Assembly (NCBI RefSeq): GCF_019059575.1
Contig: NW_024883429.1
Span: 1 to 64,000, forward strand
DNA length: 64,000 nt
Direction of reading: 5' to 3'
DNA from: Amphibalanus amphitrite
Taxonomy: Eukaryota; Arthropoda; Thecostraca; Balanomorpha; Balanidae
Position numbers and translations under genes: made by a program. The notes under the pieces are model-generated. The model was given only the letters and a program-made list of their open reading frames with translations, made no database searches and was not told where the DNA came from. The first letter of the stretch is position 1, and each line of letters begins with the position of its first letter. Positions 26,579-37,812 of this stretch are shown in pieces.

Positions 26579-27938
26579 CAGGGTGTCTCAAAAGTTCGTT
26601 CACAGGTACCAGCCATGCTTTTTTGCCAATAATTCTGAATCAACAAGAAATTAACAGTCGAAGTTTTGCATGGGCATTGGTGACAACCTTCCTCAAGCAG
26701 TCTCATTGTTTTCAAGTGCATTCGACCCTTCATGAGCTCACAAAAAGGGTTCACCTCTGACCATGGGTCAGGCACGAAAATGTAGGTTGCAAAGTCGGGT
26801 ATGTTGTGAAACTCTCTGTTTCAGGAGTAATGGGAATGGTTAAGTCGGAAATGACACATGGCTAAGTGTCGGCGAGGATGAGTGCAACATGATGATCATC
26901 TCATAAAAACGGTGGCTAAAATTTTTGAAGGACGAAACCATGCGAGACTAACGGCGTTTTGAACGACCCTCGCACGACAGCAGACTCGTGTTCCGTAAAG
27001 CAGCTGAAAATGCGGTCATAACTATTGAAAACTGGCAAGAAGGTCATAGACAGAGGTTACCCATTTTAAAAAAGTGCAGGTCATCGTAAAATAAAGACAA
27101 ATTATAATTTATTCATTTTTTTATAATATCTATAACGCGAATTTTTGGGGACAATAACACAAAAATCGTCAATGCCAAGGACACCTGACCCTCCAAAAGT
27201 GTCAGTTATTGTAAATTGTTATCTAACGAAGTTTCAAGAGGCAGATCTGCAGCGAATAATTTTCTTTTAAACACAAAATCCCGATAAAACCACACGATGG
27301 ACAGGTTTGGGCCGTTTACAAAGCAGAACATCTCCCGAGGAAAACACTCCGCAACCAAGCGAAGGTCTTGGCATGGGGAATGACGAGCGCTTGGAATTTG
27401 CAAAATTTGCACAATGTGTCTGAGAAACAGACGTCCGACACATTCTGCTACCATATGATGCGAAAAATTTACTCCTGGCACTTCCCGTTTGTTCAGGACT
27501 GGGGTCGTTTTGAAAAGGAAAATGGCGCTTGGGATGTCGGCGCCAGTCATTTATGAAGGAGTTAGCGCCAGAGAATGCCTACAAAATACTCAAGAATGGT
27601 GTCGATGCAAGCTGTCGGCTTTCAGGGGAAATCAGATGTTGCCGGGGAGCTAGTCAAAACTAAATCCGACGCAGAAACTGCAGGGGATTCCCCTGCAAGA
27701 GCTTGAAAGCTGGTAACCTTTTATCAGCCTCCGGCAGCTGACGGAGCAACAAAAATCGGTATGGGCAAATATTTTTGGAGATACAGCAAAGGGGTTGGTT
27801 TCCAACCTTCTTAATCAGTTGTCAACGCATGCATATTTGTCTAGTGTACACACAGACACCAAAACCTTATACTTTTGGCCGGTTTTTATATGCTTTATTG
27901 GCATGGGAAATGTGTGAACGAACTTTTGAGACACCCTG
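26579..27938. mobile_element. mariner-like DNA transposon, decayed
   Basis: A 26-bp perfect terminal inverted repeat starting CAGGGTGTCTCAAAAGTTCG, TA target duplications at 26577-26578 and 27939-27940, and total length 1360 bp, the size of a mariner. A minus-strand frame at 26419-26775 has a weak transposase-like tail (DPWSEVNPFCELM ...), but no DDE/D catalytic set can be assigned, so it appears inactive. Confidence 0.65.
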
Positions 27939-28346
27939 TATATGAGTAAATGTCATAGTCTGAAAATGCTCTCTGGGTTTCACATGCTTGTTCAAAGCAA
28001 GAGGTATCTGTACTTTTCCGAATTGTTTTATCGTGCTAAGGTCATGAATCCGCGTTCCCGACCTTCCAGTATATGCTACACCGATCCGTCGCCATGGTGC
28101 AGTGGCACGACCGGTGGAAACACCGTGGGACGGGAAATGGAACTGGTGATTTTGCCTTGAATTGAGCTCAACGATTTTTCACGCAAGAATGAGATGGATG
28201 AAGCATAAGTAATGCCAACTGCGCGGCACCTCGTGGATGTAAAAAATTAGCCGATCACCCCCTCCCCCTCCGGTGATGGATAAATGTTATGTCCCGCGAG
28301 TGTGACTTTGCCCCCCCCCCTTTGCTAGCGGCTGCGACCACCAGTG

Positions 28347-28815
28347 TATTTGTGTTTGTGCATGTGCTAGTGCTGTAAATGTGTATGGTCTATTTGTGTT
28401 TGTGTATGTGCTAGTGCTGTAAATGTGTATGGTCTATTTGTGTTTGTGTATGTGCTAGTGCTGTAAATGTGTATGGTCTATTTGTGTTTGTGTATGTGCT
28501 AGTGCTGTACATGTGTATAGTCTATTTGTGTTTGTGTATATGCTAGTGCTGTAAATGTGTATGGTCTATTTGTGTTTGTGTATGTGCTAGTGTTGTAAAT
28601 GTGTAAGGTCTATTTGTGTTTGTGTATGTGCTAGTGCTGTAAATGTGTATGTTCTATTTGTGTTTGTGTATGTGCTAGTGCTGTAAATGTGTATGATATA
28701 TGTGTTTGTGTATGTGCTAGTGCTGTACATGTGTATGGTCTATTTGTGTTTGTGTATGTGCTAGTGCTGTAAATGTGTATGGTCTATTTGTGTTTGTGTA
28801 TGTGCTAGTGCTGTT
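28347..28815. repeat. 44-bp minisatellite array
   Basis: About 10-11 tandem copies of a 44-bp unit GTGTATGGTCTATTTGTG...CTAGTGCTGTAAAT with few changes between copies. It abuts the 3' side of the lectin gene, and about two copies are stranded at 24196-24289 by an insertion. Confidence 0.93.
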
Positions 28816-28891
28816 TGTGAGCTTGCATTGTGCATGCGCAGGGCATGCCGTGTATGTATGTTGTTTGCGCCGATCGCTTGTTCTCGGTGGA

Positions 28892-31800
28892 TCAGTGACA
28901 GGACCACTGGCACAGAGGACGGGCCGGTTCACTTGACACGTCGTCATGCCAGCCAGGCGGCAAGACACTGGTCTTCCTCGGGTACAGGACGATGTAGTGT
29001 TGCCCTCCTCCGAGGTTGTTGGGCTGTCCGTCCGCCCAGCGGGGACCGGTGGACGGCACGGTGCCGCAGCCGTCGGCGCCGACGAACTGGCCCTCGGTGA
29101 TGACGTCGGTGAGGCCCAGCCAGACCTGGCTGCCAAGGGAGGCGTTGATGGCGCACTGGTTCTCCTCGTCGGAGCGGGGCACGGCCAGGTGGGCGCCTAG
29201 CGCGGCGCACTGGCTCTCCGCTTCAATGTAGTTGACTGCGACATCCAGTCGCTTCAGACAGCGGCCGGCACAGCGGCTGAAGCCGGCCGGACAGGCGCAC
29301 GAAACGTTAAATGCATCTGTGAAAGAGTCAGATACATCGACTGATAATCATATTAATATTCACGAAAACTATGGCAGTCCGGCTCCTTTTTCCGATTTTT
29401 TCCTTTTTTAGCAAATTCCCAGCGTTCTTTAGATGATAGATCTAAATAAATGGATAAGACAGCACCATAATATTTTCCATCATCCATAGAACAGCCTTTA
29501 CTGCAGTAAACATTAGCAACTGGCTCCATCTTCAAGCAGGCTGTCAAATATTTTCATTTACCTTCGCCCCAGTGGGGGGGAGGGGGGCATATGTTACCAC
29601 CCTGTCGCGTTTTTTGCCTGTGAATAAAAAACCGCGGCGCATAGCGCCACGCCACTTGGAGTAGCTTGCTGTATATCAATTTTGGACAATGTGTGAAATT
29701 TTTAACCCCAGGTCACGTCAGGTCAGGTCACCAGGTCAAGTTAACTGACCATGCCTAACAAGCTTGCAATTATGTCCAGACTCCAGCCTGCAGTGTTTGT
29801 CAGATGTTTTAAACTTGGTGGATTGCATGATGTAATGGGCACCTATAATTTGGTTATCTCGAATTTGTTTTATCCGTGACCTAAGGTCAGGGTAGTGGCG
29901 TGACCTTCCCATATGAGTCAATGGAGAAAAATGAAAATGCCTCTACATAGATCAGTGTGTACGCATAGGAACAGTCCAAATATTTCAGAATCACAATGAT
30001 TTGGACCACCCGTGACGACCAGGGTGTCTTTTTTGCTGATAGCCTCTAGAAAGGTCATCCGAGGTCATTTGAGGCTACAAACAGCTTTTTGCCAATAACT
30101 CTTGATTGGAAAGAGATAAAACGCTGAGGATGGCTTCATTGTGTTTGTCTTGTCGAGACGCATCGAATGATTTGCAACATGACCTATTTGGGTCAGCACG
30201 TAACATTGACCTGAGGTCAAAGTTTGACCTTGACCTTTCCAGGTAAAAAATATATTTTTCGAAGCGACTGAAGGAGAGAAATACGATAGTGCCATTGCCA
30301 ACTCTTCATCTTTGCTGGTTCAAAGTTATTCGTGAAAAAGTTTTATCTAAAAACAGCTATTTTCACAATGTGGTATGACAGTTTGACGTTTGTGAAAAGC
30401 GATAATGTGAACACATATATATTGCACAAACCGGTTTCGATATCACTTCATCAGTGTGCAAATATATAAATAAAACACACAAAATACAAAACGGAGACGA
30501 AATAGGTACAGCACGTACAGCAGAGCAAATTAATTTCAAATACATTCATATGACCTCATGTGATTGAGATCCCAAGACGCTTCCGCACCAAAAGAACGGC
30601 TAAACTTTTTCCCAAACGTATGTCACCAGCTTTGGAATTTACACACAAACAAGATTCAATGAGGGACGATTCAATCGTTTTTCTATCGGACCTACTTAAC
30701 CTATCTCGTATGATCTCAGTGCGATCCCAATCAGGTAAACTACCACACTTTTCGGCATGTTTCACCATTGCATTGTTAATGTTGTGGTTCCTAAAATCTC
30801 TCTTGTGCTCCATTAACCTGTTCTTAAGCCCTCTCGACGTTTCACCGAAATAAGGCTGTGTACACCCCTTGCACGGTATTTTATACACTAAACTTGTTTC
30901 ACTACGGTCACACTTTTTCTTTTTTGCTACAGCCTGACCAATCTTCTCCCCAGCCTTTTCCACAATCTGAATATCGGAGCACTTCAACATCTTTGATAAT
31001 GCTTCACAATTCTGTGACCTGGGTACAACAACTATAGCGTTCTTTGTCTTTCCGTTTGTTTCGTTTCCCGTCCTATTCTTGATCCTTTTTGCCTTATTAT
31101 AGCATTCAATTATAAATGCCCTGGGGTACCTCAAACCTCTAAAAACGTCAGTGATATGATCACATTCTTCCTTCAGATTTTCGGGACTACATATTCTCAT
31201 CGCTCTGAGGAAGAATCCAATCACTACCCCCGATTTCGTTCTCCTGCTATGGGCTGAAAAGAAATGAATATAGTCCTCTTTGTTTGTGATTTTCCTATAC
31301 ACTTTGTATCTGATGCCGCTAGGCGTCCTCTCAATATGTACATCTAAGAAAGGTAAAGTATTGTTAGTTTCTTCTTCTAATGTAAACTGGATCCTCCTTT
31401 CCACAGCGTTCAGCTCAGCTAACTTTTCACTAAGATCAAGATTGTCTGGCACAACTAACAGGATGTCATCAACATACCTATACCAAACAACATCACCTCC
31501 CATGACGTTAAAATAATGGTCGGTCTCCATCATCTCCATGTATAGACATGCCGCCACTGGGCTTAATGGGGACCCCATGGCCAGACCGTGTATCTGTTGA
31601 AATTCTTCCCCGTTGAAAGAGAAAACCTGAAAGTCTAAACACAGTTGCACAAGCTGAATAAAGTGACTCTTAGTGACGGGGAAGTTTTCATCTGGGATGT
31701 TTTGAATGGCCTTCTTAATAGCAATGATCGCCTTTTCTACAGGGACACTGGTGAATAGCGCCTTAACGTCAAAACTAGCAAATTTCTTGCCACTCAAGTC

Positions 31801-34800
31801 TAGCTCACTTAGACGACTTAGCAAATCACCGGAATTCTTTAAATGAGAATCACTAACCGTTCCAAGTAACTGAGTTAGCGGTCTAGCTAGGACCTTTGCC
31901 AGGCGATGCGGAGCGCTTCCGATACCCGATGTAATCGGTCGCATTGGGATTCCGGGCTTGTGTACTTTAGGCAGTCCTCTCATCCTCGGGGCCACTGGTG
32001 CTTCCTCGAGAAGATGTTGTAGCTGTTTTCCCTTTGCCGAGCTTCGGAGTATCTTGCGGGCCTTTTTGTTGAACTCGACACTTTGACATCTGATCGTTCC
32101 AGTCACTATTTTCTTATACGTTTCCGGATCGCTGAGCAAACGTATAAGAAAATAGTGACTGGAACGATCAGATGTCAAAGTGTCGAGTTCAACAAAAAGG
32201 CCCGCAAGATACTCCGAAGCTCGGCAAAGGGAAAACAGCTACAACATCTTCTCGAGGAAGCACCAGTGGCCCCGAGGATGAGAGGACTGCCTAAAGTACA
32301 CAAGCCCGGAATCCCAATGCGACCGATTACATCGGGTATCGGAAGCGCTCCGCATCGCCTGGCAAAGGTCCTAGCTAGACCGCTAACTCAGTTACTTGGA
32401 ACGGTTAGTGATTCTCATTTAAAGAATTCCGGTGATTTGCTAAGTCGTCTAAGTGAGCTAGACTTGAGTGGCAAGAAATTTGCTAGTTTTGACGTTAAGG
32501 CGCTATTCACCAGTGTCCCTGTAGAAAAGGCGATCATTGCTATTAAGAAGGCCATTCAAAACATCCCAGATGAAAACTTCCCCGTCACTAAGAGTCACTT
32601 TATTCAGCTTGTGCAACTGTGTTTAGACTTTCAGGTTTTCTCTTTCAACGGGGAAGAATTTCAACAGATACACGGTCTGGCCATGGGGTCCCCATTAAGC
32701 CCAGTGGCGGCATGTCTATACATGGAGATGATGGAGACCGACCATTATTTTAACGTCATGGGAGGTGATGTTGTTTGGTATAGGTATGTTGATGACATCC
32801 TGTTAGTTGTGCCAGACAATCTTGATCTTAGTGAAAAGTTAGCTGAGCTGAACGCTGTGGAAAGGAGGATCCAGTTTACATTAGAAGAAGAAACTAACAA
32901 TACTTTACCTTTCTTAGATGTACATATTGAGAGGACGCCTAGCGGCATCAGATACAAAGTGTATAGGAAAATCACAAACAAAGAGGACTATATTCATTTC
33001 TTTTCAGCCCATAGCAGGAGAACGAAATCGGGGGTAGTGATTGGATTCTTCCTCAGAGCGATGAGAATATGTAGTCCCGAAAATCTGAAGGAAGAATGTG
33101 ATCATATCACTGACGTTTTTAGAGGTTTGAGGTACCCCAGGGCATTTATAATTGAATGCTATAATAAGGCAAAAAGGATCAAGAATAGGACGGGAAACGA
33201 AACAAACGGAAAGACAAAGAACGCTATAGTTGTTGTACCCAGGTCACAGAATTGTGAAGCATTATCAAAGATGTTGAAGTGCTCCGATATTCAGATTGTG
33301 GAAAAGGCTGGGGAGAAGATTGGTCAGGTTGTAGCAAAAAAGAAAAAGTGTGACCGTAGTGAAACAAGTTTAGTGTATAAAATACCGTGCAAGGGGTGTA
33401 CACAGCCTTATTTCGGTGAAACGTCGAGAGGGCTTAAGAACAGGTTAATGGAGCACAAGAGAGATTTTAGGAACCACAACATTAACAATGCAATGGTGAA
33501 ACATGCCGAAAAGTGTGGTAGTTTACCTGATTGGGATCGCACTGAGATCATACGAGATAGGTTAAGTAGGTCCGATAGAAAAACGATTGAATCGTCCCTC
33601 ATTGAATCTTGTTTGTGTGTAAATTCCAAAGCTGGTGACATACGTTTGGGAAAAAGTTTAGCCGTTCTTTTGGTGCGGAAGCGTCTTGGGATCTCAATCA
33701 CATGAGGTCATATGAATGTATTTGAAATTAATTTGCTCTGCTGTACGTGCTGTACCTATTTCGTCTCCGTTTTGTATTTTGTGTGTTTTATTTATATATT
33801 TGCACACTGATGAAGTGATATCGAAACCGGTTTGTGCAATATATATGTGTTCACATTATCGCTTTTCACATATTTTCACAATGTTTGACCTATGGAGGCT
33901 TAACCGTTGACCTGAGGTAAATTTTGATAATGATCTTATCAAAAGAAGAATTCAAAAGCTATCGATTGCTTTTCATGTGTTTTTCTAGCTATCGTGGTTC
34001 CTGAGATAACGGCAAGTTTTCTGACAAATAGGTATAATGAAGTTTGGCAAATTTTGACCTTCGATGACCTCTGGTGATCCCAATATTGCTCTAAGATGAA
34101 AAATGACCGAAATACTTTCAAACGTACGCATTGAGAGCTATCGACTGCTTTTTACCGTGTCTTTCTAGCCCTCTTAGTTTTTGAGTTAGAGGTGGGTGAC
34201 AACATATGCCCCCCCCCCCCCACTATGGCGAAGTTGGCTGAGACCGCCACTAGGGCGCGGGTTATAATACTTTTAGGCGTTTATTTTATGGATGTTGTCA
34301 GTTGGAAATCATATCCCTTTTTGGATAGAATGATAAATAAAATATGTGTTTTTCTTGCAAAGACCTTATGATGAAACAATCAACTAAATTGGAATGAACG
34401 TTTTTAACAAAAAATAATAATAATTGAAAATGTAACACCGTTTATAATGAACAAAATTACACTCGTATTCAAACCTCGCACTTAACACTTATACACAGGA
34501 TGAAAGGGAGGGGGAATCGAACGGACATCTTCTGCCTCGGTTTATCGTGAATAATTCGCTGAAAAGCGGCCGATCTCGACATTTTCAGAACCCTCGAGTA
34601 AACCAGTTTTACACTTAAAACACCAATACAAAAGACCAATACGGGCGAGGGTTAACAAGCATCCAGTCTACCAGACATTGGTTTTTACAGCTAATTCCTA
34701 ACTTTGAACGCTAATTTGCATGGGTAAATATCACACATCTATCACACCAAATATAAGGTTTCCAAACATTCTTACCTGGAAGGCGCAGAGCACTCAAATA

Positions 34801-35109
34801 GATGCCCTGCTGTCCATCGACGGCCGGACCGGGGCAGCCTCCAGACAGCAGACGACACGTGCCGTCATCCGGCTCATAACTGAAGCCGGTACAATCGTGG
34901 AGGTATTGGGCCTCACATTTGATCCCACAGGTGGTCTTTGACGGTGCGGTGGTGGCCTGCACGTGCGCTCCGGAGAGGGTCACCGCCTGCTGCCAGCCGT
35001 AGAGAGCCGCGGCCGCTGACGTCAGCAGCGTCATCAGCGTCATCATGGTCATCAGCGTCATCAGCGGCGTCATCAGCGGCAGCGGCGGGACGGCGTCCGT
35101 TCGAGCCAT
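28892..35109 (-). CDS. secreted PAN/apple-like plus C-type lectin protein
   Basis: Two exons, 34776-35109 and 28892-29316, phase 1, 759 nt (252 aa). Exon 1 starts MARTDAVPPLPLMTPLMT with a long hydrophobic, Met/Thr-rich signal segment, then a small Cys-rich domain CGIKCEAQYLHDCTGFSYEP ... CRLLSGGC, which resembles PAN/apple folds. Exon 2 begins CACPAGFSRCAGRC and holds the C-type lectin domain: AESQCAALGAHLAVPRSDEE, QVWLGLTD, WADGQPNN and GWHDD, then LCQWSC at the end. The domain is near full length, but no canonical EPN/QPD Ca-site triplet is visible; QPN takes that place, so sugar specificity is unclear. Such proteins are typically extracellular pattern-recognition or adhesion factors. The 5.5-kb intron holds the TTAA element and Penelope palindrome. 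An extra exon in the intron cannot be excluded. Confidence 0.78.
30421..30462 (-). ncRNA. hammerhead-like ribozyme core in Penelope 3' tail, left arm
   Basis: Minus strand reads TTGCACA, CTGATGA, nine bases, GAAA, CCGGTTTGTGCAA. The two conserved hammerhead boxes lie in the right order, and the flanks pair as stem I. Stem II is weak and stem III is tiny (ACCGGT), as expected only for forms that work as dimers. Penelope elements are known to carry hammerhead motifs; activity here is unproven. Confidence 0.4.
30556..32178 (-). CDS. Penelope-like reverse transcriptase with GIY-YIG endonuclease, left arm
   Basis: A 540-residue open frame, its first ~25 residues read through the palindrome centre and not native. 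RT motifs: RGLPKVHKPG, FASFDVKALFTSVP, GLAMGSPLSP and the catalytic YRYVDDILL. The C-terminal ~90 residues form the GIY-YIG-type nuclease of Penelope elements: LVYKIPCKGCTQPYFGETSR, GLKNRLMEHKRD. The N-terminal region of a full Penelope protein is missing, so autonomous activity is doubtful. The visible difference from the right arm is one residue (GQAVAK versus GQVVAK). Confidence 0.92.
   Translation of the reverse strand: MTSDRSSHYFLIRLLSDPETYKKIVTGTIRCQSVEFNKKARKILRSSAKGKQLQHLLEEAPVAPRMRGLPKVHKPGIPMRPITSGIGSAPHRLAKVLARPLTQLLGTVSDSHLKNSGDLLSRLSELDLSGKKFASFDVKALFTSVPVEKAIIAIKKAIQNIPDENFPVTKSHFIQLVQLCLDFQVFSFNGEEFQQIHGLAMGSPLSPVAACLYMEMMETDHYFNVMGGDVVWYRYVDDILLVVPDNLDLSEKLAELNAVERRIQFTLEEETNNTLPFLDVHIERTPSGIRYKVYRKITNKEDYIHFFSAHSRRTKSGVVIGFFLRAMRICSPENLKEECDHITDVFRGLRYPRAFIIECYNKAKRIKNRTGNETNGKTKNAIVVVPRSQNCEALSKMLKCSDIQIVEKAGEKIGQAVAKKKKCDRSETSLVYKIPCKGCTQPYFGETSRGLKNRLMEHKRDFRNHNINNAMVKHAEKCGSLPDWDRTEIIRDRLSRSDRKTIESSLIESCLCVNSKAGDIRLGKSLAVLLVRKRLGISIT
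32138..33705 (+). CDS. Penelope-like reverse transcriptase with GIY-YIG endonuclease, right arm
   Basis: Mirror copy of the left-arm ORF. Element-derived coding begins just right of the 14-nt spacer; the open frame extends back to 32083 only because it reads into the other arm. Same RT motifs (VDDI palm, MGSPLSP) and same GIY-YIG-type domain at the C-terminus. Near identity means either a single recent event made both arms, or gene conversion keeps them alike. Confidence 0.92.
33799..33840 (+). ncRNA. hammerhead-like ribozyme core in Penelope 3' tail, right arm
   Basis: Mirror copy of the left-arm motif: CTGATGA, AGTGATATC, GAAA, CCGGTTTGTG with stem I formed by TTGCACA and TGTGCAA. Same reservations about weak stem II. 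Confidence 0.4.
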
Positions 35110-36207
35110 GGCTGAGAGTGGGGTGGTCAGGTGTGGCCGCCACTGCTTTATTGGAACCGCTCCAGTTGCTGTACCGTCCCGGGGGAGGAACTGCAGTTCC
35201 CGCTTCCTACAGCCACGGCACTGGACTGGAGGGTAATTGGGCTCAAATGACAGTGCGTTCAGAGGCAAACAGGTCGTGGGCTCAGCAATTAAGTTATTAC
35301 TGCTAAAGGAAAGGTTTGAAGAGATATTATCAATAGGTGACAGCCGCTTGTTCAAATAATTGATGCCCCCTAAGCTAATTGGTCACAAACAGAAAGACAT
35401 TGAAACCAGTCAGAGATGCGCGAATTTTAATCACTTTCATTATCTTCATAATGAATTTAAAAATTGATAGGTCGAGGAAGTTACATAATTTGTCCACTTG
35501 AATTTGCCATAATATTTCCGTGTTCTTCAGGACGAATGTCTGTTGTTCATAACCACTAAACCAGTGCACATATAATTGTGATGGGTAGACTTGATATTGA
35601 CCTTAGTTTAACACTCTGAATGCCATTTTTAGAAAATAAATATGGTACGCCTTCTAAGGAATGCGTTATAACATCAAACAAAAGGCATCTTATCAAAAAT
35701 CATCTATGCAGCGCTGGTCGCCTTATACATATGCTGCTTAGAAGGTCACTTATGCCAGGTCAGGTCACAGAGGTCAGATCACAATATTAACCCAACTATG
35801 CTAGGGTCGTGTGGTCAACTAAATTTAAATTTATGCTATATGTTTTATGGCCAATTTTACATCTCACATTCAATGTTAGGGGTTACACGACCATTGGGGT
35901 GGTCGGACTGAGCGTCTTACCACCTTCTACCCGACTAGAGATGTCAATCGGATACCAACGTTTTGGTATACCGATACCAAACCATACCAACTTGGTATCA
36001 GGTATTTGGTATTACAATCCTAATGTTTTTGGTATTTTGTTGGTATCATCAATCTTCAATAATGTATAAGAGGCTGTAAATTTGGTAAAAAGTTTGTATT
36101 TCCCTCATATTCCCAAGTTGGTTCGGTTTCGGTATTCTCACGTGGTTTTGGTTGGTATTTGGTTTGGTATCGGTATTCCGATTTTCTGTACCTAACTGGC
36201 ACCACTA
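35110..36207. other. intergenic, with GGTAT-rich repeat
   Basis: 5' flank of the lectin gene. 35755-35785 has CAGGTCAGGTCACAGAGGTC, like the core of the TTAA elements but with no clear ends. 35935-36195 is dense in ACCAA/GGTAT motifs arranged so that the two halves partly mirror each other (GATACCAA ... TTGGTATC), suggesting a small foldback element. No gene was seen. Confidence 0.4.
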
Positions 36208-37425
36208 TAGGGGAAAGTGGGTGTATTGCGCCCTCCTAACCAATTGCGCCCACCAACATTCCCACGGATTCAATGGCATGTTTATAATTTTGTGTTCGAA
36301 AACATTGTTTTCACCACTGGATTGTTCATTTTATGGCCCAAACACTCCGATGAAGCCAATCAGCAAAGCTCACTACGCCATCAAAAATGTTATGGCGTTT
36401 TCTTAACTTTTTTGCAGTACTTTGAACCGTTGGCTATAAAAATTTACGTTATTTGTGTGATTTTCAGAGTGATATTTAGAAAGAAAAACCCTTTTTTCAT
36501 TGTATTTCACTGAAACCGTAAACTTCCTGCAACATCTTAATGATAACTTCTATGCTTTTATTAAAAAGTACCTCAATTTTAATTGCGCCCATGGCAATTG
36601 CGCCAGGGGGGCGCAAATAGAATAATGGTGAAGCCATTGTATCACGACAGTATGAATGCATCATTAACTGATTGCAATAAAGAAGGAGTTTAATGTCAGG
36701 CAAGGGAGCAGCCCGCTGTCGTCAGTCCGCAAATTATCTCTATCGTCAAACTTATAATGCAACTGCCATTTAGGCTACGACTTGTGGTGTACTTGACAAA
36801 ATACGACATTTTCAACATGGACTCAGGCGTGAGAAGTGACAGCTATGATAAAAAAGTAAAAACTGATGTCATTAAGTTGTCAAAACGATAAAAATTATTA
36901 ATTTTGAGAGAACCGATTGAAAATTTAACTGTATAGGCGCATAAGTTCACATATATCTAGTCGGTTACAGTAAACGTTTTCGTTGCACTTTTACAAGCGT
37001 ACGGACACATGTAAAGTTATCTACCTGGGCAAAAAACATCGCGATTTATATTTACATTTATTATTCATCCAGCCTGAATAACATTATAAATGTTTAAGTA
37101 AGCCGCAATGACATTAGATTGCCGGGGTGTATGCATTCCGTCTCATTCACTTAGCCATGTTAAAGTATAGGGCGCAATTGGGTTCTAATTGCGCCATCCC
37201 CCTGGCGCAATTTACAGCGGTTGTTGGCAAATGCGCCCTTTTTCATGCTTCTGAAAAAGCAGCTGTCAGAAGCAAACGAAACATTCTTAATTGATCGGGA
37301 GGCTCTTAAATCGTAGCCAATGAGCTCCCCTTTGAAATGGTTACCAGTGCATGCTTATATCTCCAGCACTTTTCTTGCAATTAACGTTTTTCCTTAAGGT
37401 GGCGCAATTCACCCTCCTTCCCCTA
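36208..37425. mobile_element. inverted-repeat element with TAGGGGAA termini and ATTGCGCC repeats
   Basis: Left end TAGGGGAAAGTGGGTGTATT, right end inverse of TAGGGGAAGGAGGGTGAATT. The motif ATTGCGCC recurs inside (36236, 36580, 36595, 37180, 37205). No coding capacity. The termini resemble those of the element at 57058-58010. The superfamily is not assigned. Confidence 0.6.
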
Positions 37426-37812
37426 CCCTACACACACAAAACTTCAAGTTCATCATGTATTGTAACCAAGTCTTATACAAGACACCATCTTCCGTTAGAT
37501 GTGTCACAGAAATGTACATACACCACCACAGTCCACCGATCTTCACCCATCCGTGATGACCACAGATTACAAAACCTCACTAACGCACTTCCGATGTTTA
37601 GTTAAAGCGGCCTCAACGTTTGGATTTGTTAGCATACAGGGCTCGTCTGGTAGTGATCATTCTCACAGAGCTCTGGCGCACTCGTGGCATATCAGTCTCC
37701 GGCGCCACGGCAGTCCCCGCAGTGGAGAGCTCACAGAAAGATCTCAGTCACTGGTGGCCCGCAGTTAGCGTAGCTCCTCTGATCAGATCTTGGAGAGGCT
37801 CCTCGTGGGAGA

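Larger units (their letters stand above)
24290..28346. mobile_element. 4-kb hAT-like element (nest) inserted into a minisatellite
   Basis: Ends CATAGGCGGTCCCAG (24290) and inverse of CACTGGTGGTCGCAG (to 28346); the 8-mer TATTTGTG lies at 24282-24289 and 28347-28354. C-rich runs lie just inside each end. The body is largely a degenerate array of GGCCTCTGAGGGCCC-like units (24650-26450) interrupted by an element at about 25395-26064 and a mariner-type element at 26579-27938. The array recurs in opposite orientation in the element at 52093-53707, so the two belong together. No transposase is recognised. Confidence 0.7.
30358..33884. mobile_element. Penelope-like element inverted dimer (palindrome) with one 14-bp target duplication
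   Basis: Two arms of 1733 bp (30391-32123 and 32138-33870) are inverse copies of each other around a 14-nt spacer. The 14-mer TATTTTCACAATGT occurs at 30358-30371 and 33871-33884, outside the pair, with 19 extra nt (30372-30390) before the left arm. Each arm has one RT-endonuclease ORF and a 3' tail with a hammerhead-like core. The arms face head to head: both 5' ends lie at the centre and lack the upstream part of a full Penelope unit. Confidence 0.88.
29561..34261. mobile_element. TTAA-type (piggyBac-like) element, copy 2, hosting the Penelope palindrome
   Basis: Ends CCTTCGCCCCAGTGG (29561) and inverse of CCCGCGCCCTAGTGG (to 34261), flanked by TTTA and TTAT, decayed TTAA. G-run and C-run tracts lie inside both ends. 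Inner sequence has GTCAGGTCAGGTCACC at about 29710 and more AGGTCA/TGACCT sites up to 30240 and from 33890 to 34080. The Penelope dimer interrupts it at 30358-33884. It is an intronic insertion in the lectin gene. Confidence 0.65.

Noticed and set aside
28347-28815. Possible CRISPR-like array
   Set aside because: The 44-bp units are contiguous with no unique spacers, and the genome is eukaryotic; it is a minisatellite.
31280-31516. Plus-strand frames across the left Penelope arm and their mirror on the right arm
   Set aside because: Shadows of the RT frame; they occur twice only because of the palindrome.
30358-33884. Palindrome as a pure assembly artefact
   Set aside because: The single 14-bp target duplication outside both arms, the unique 14-nt spacer and a residue difference between arms argue for a real insertion; long-read proof is still missing.
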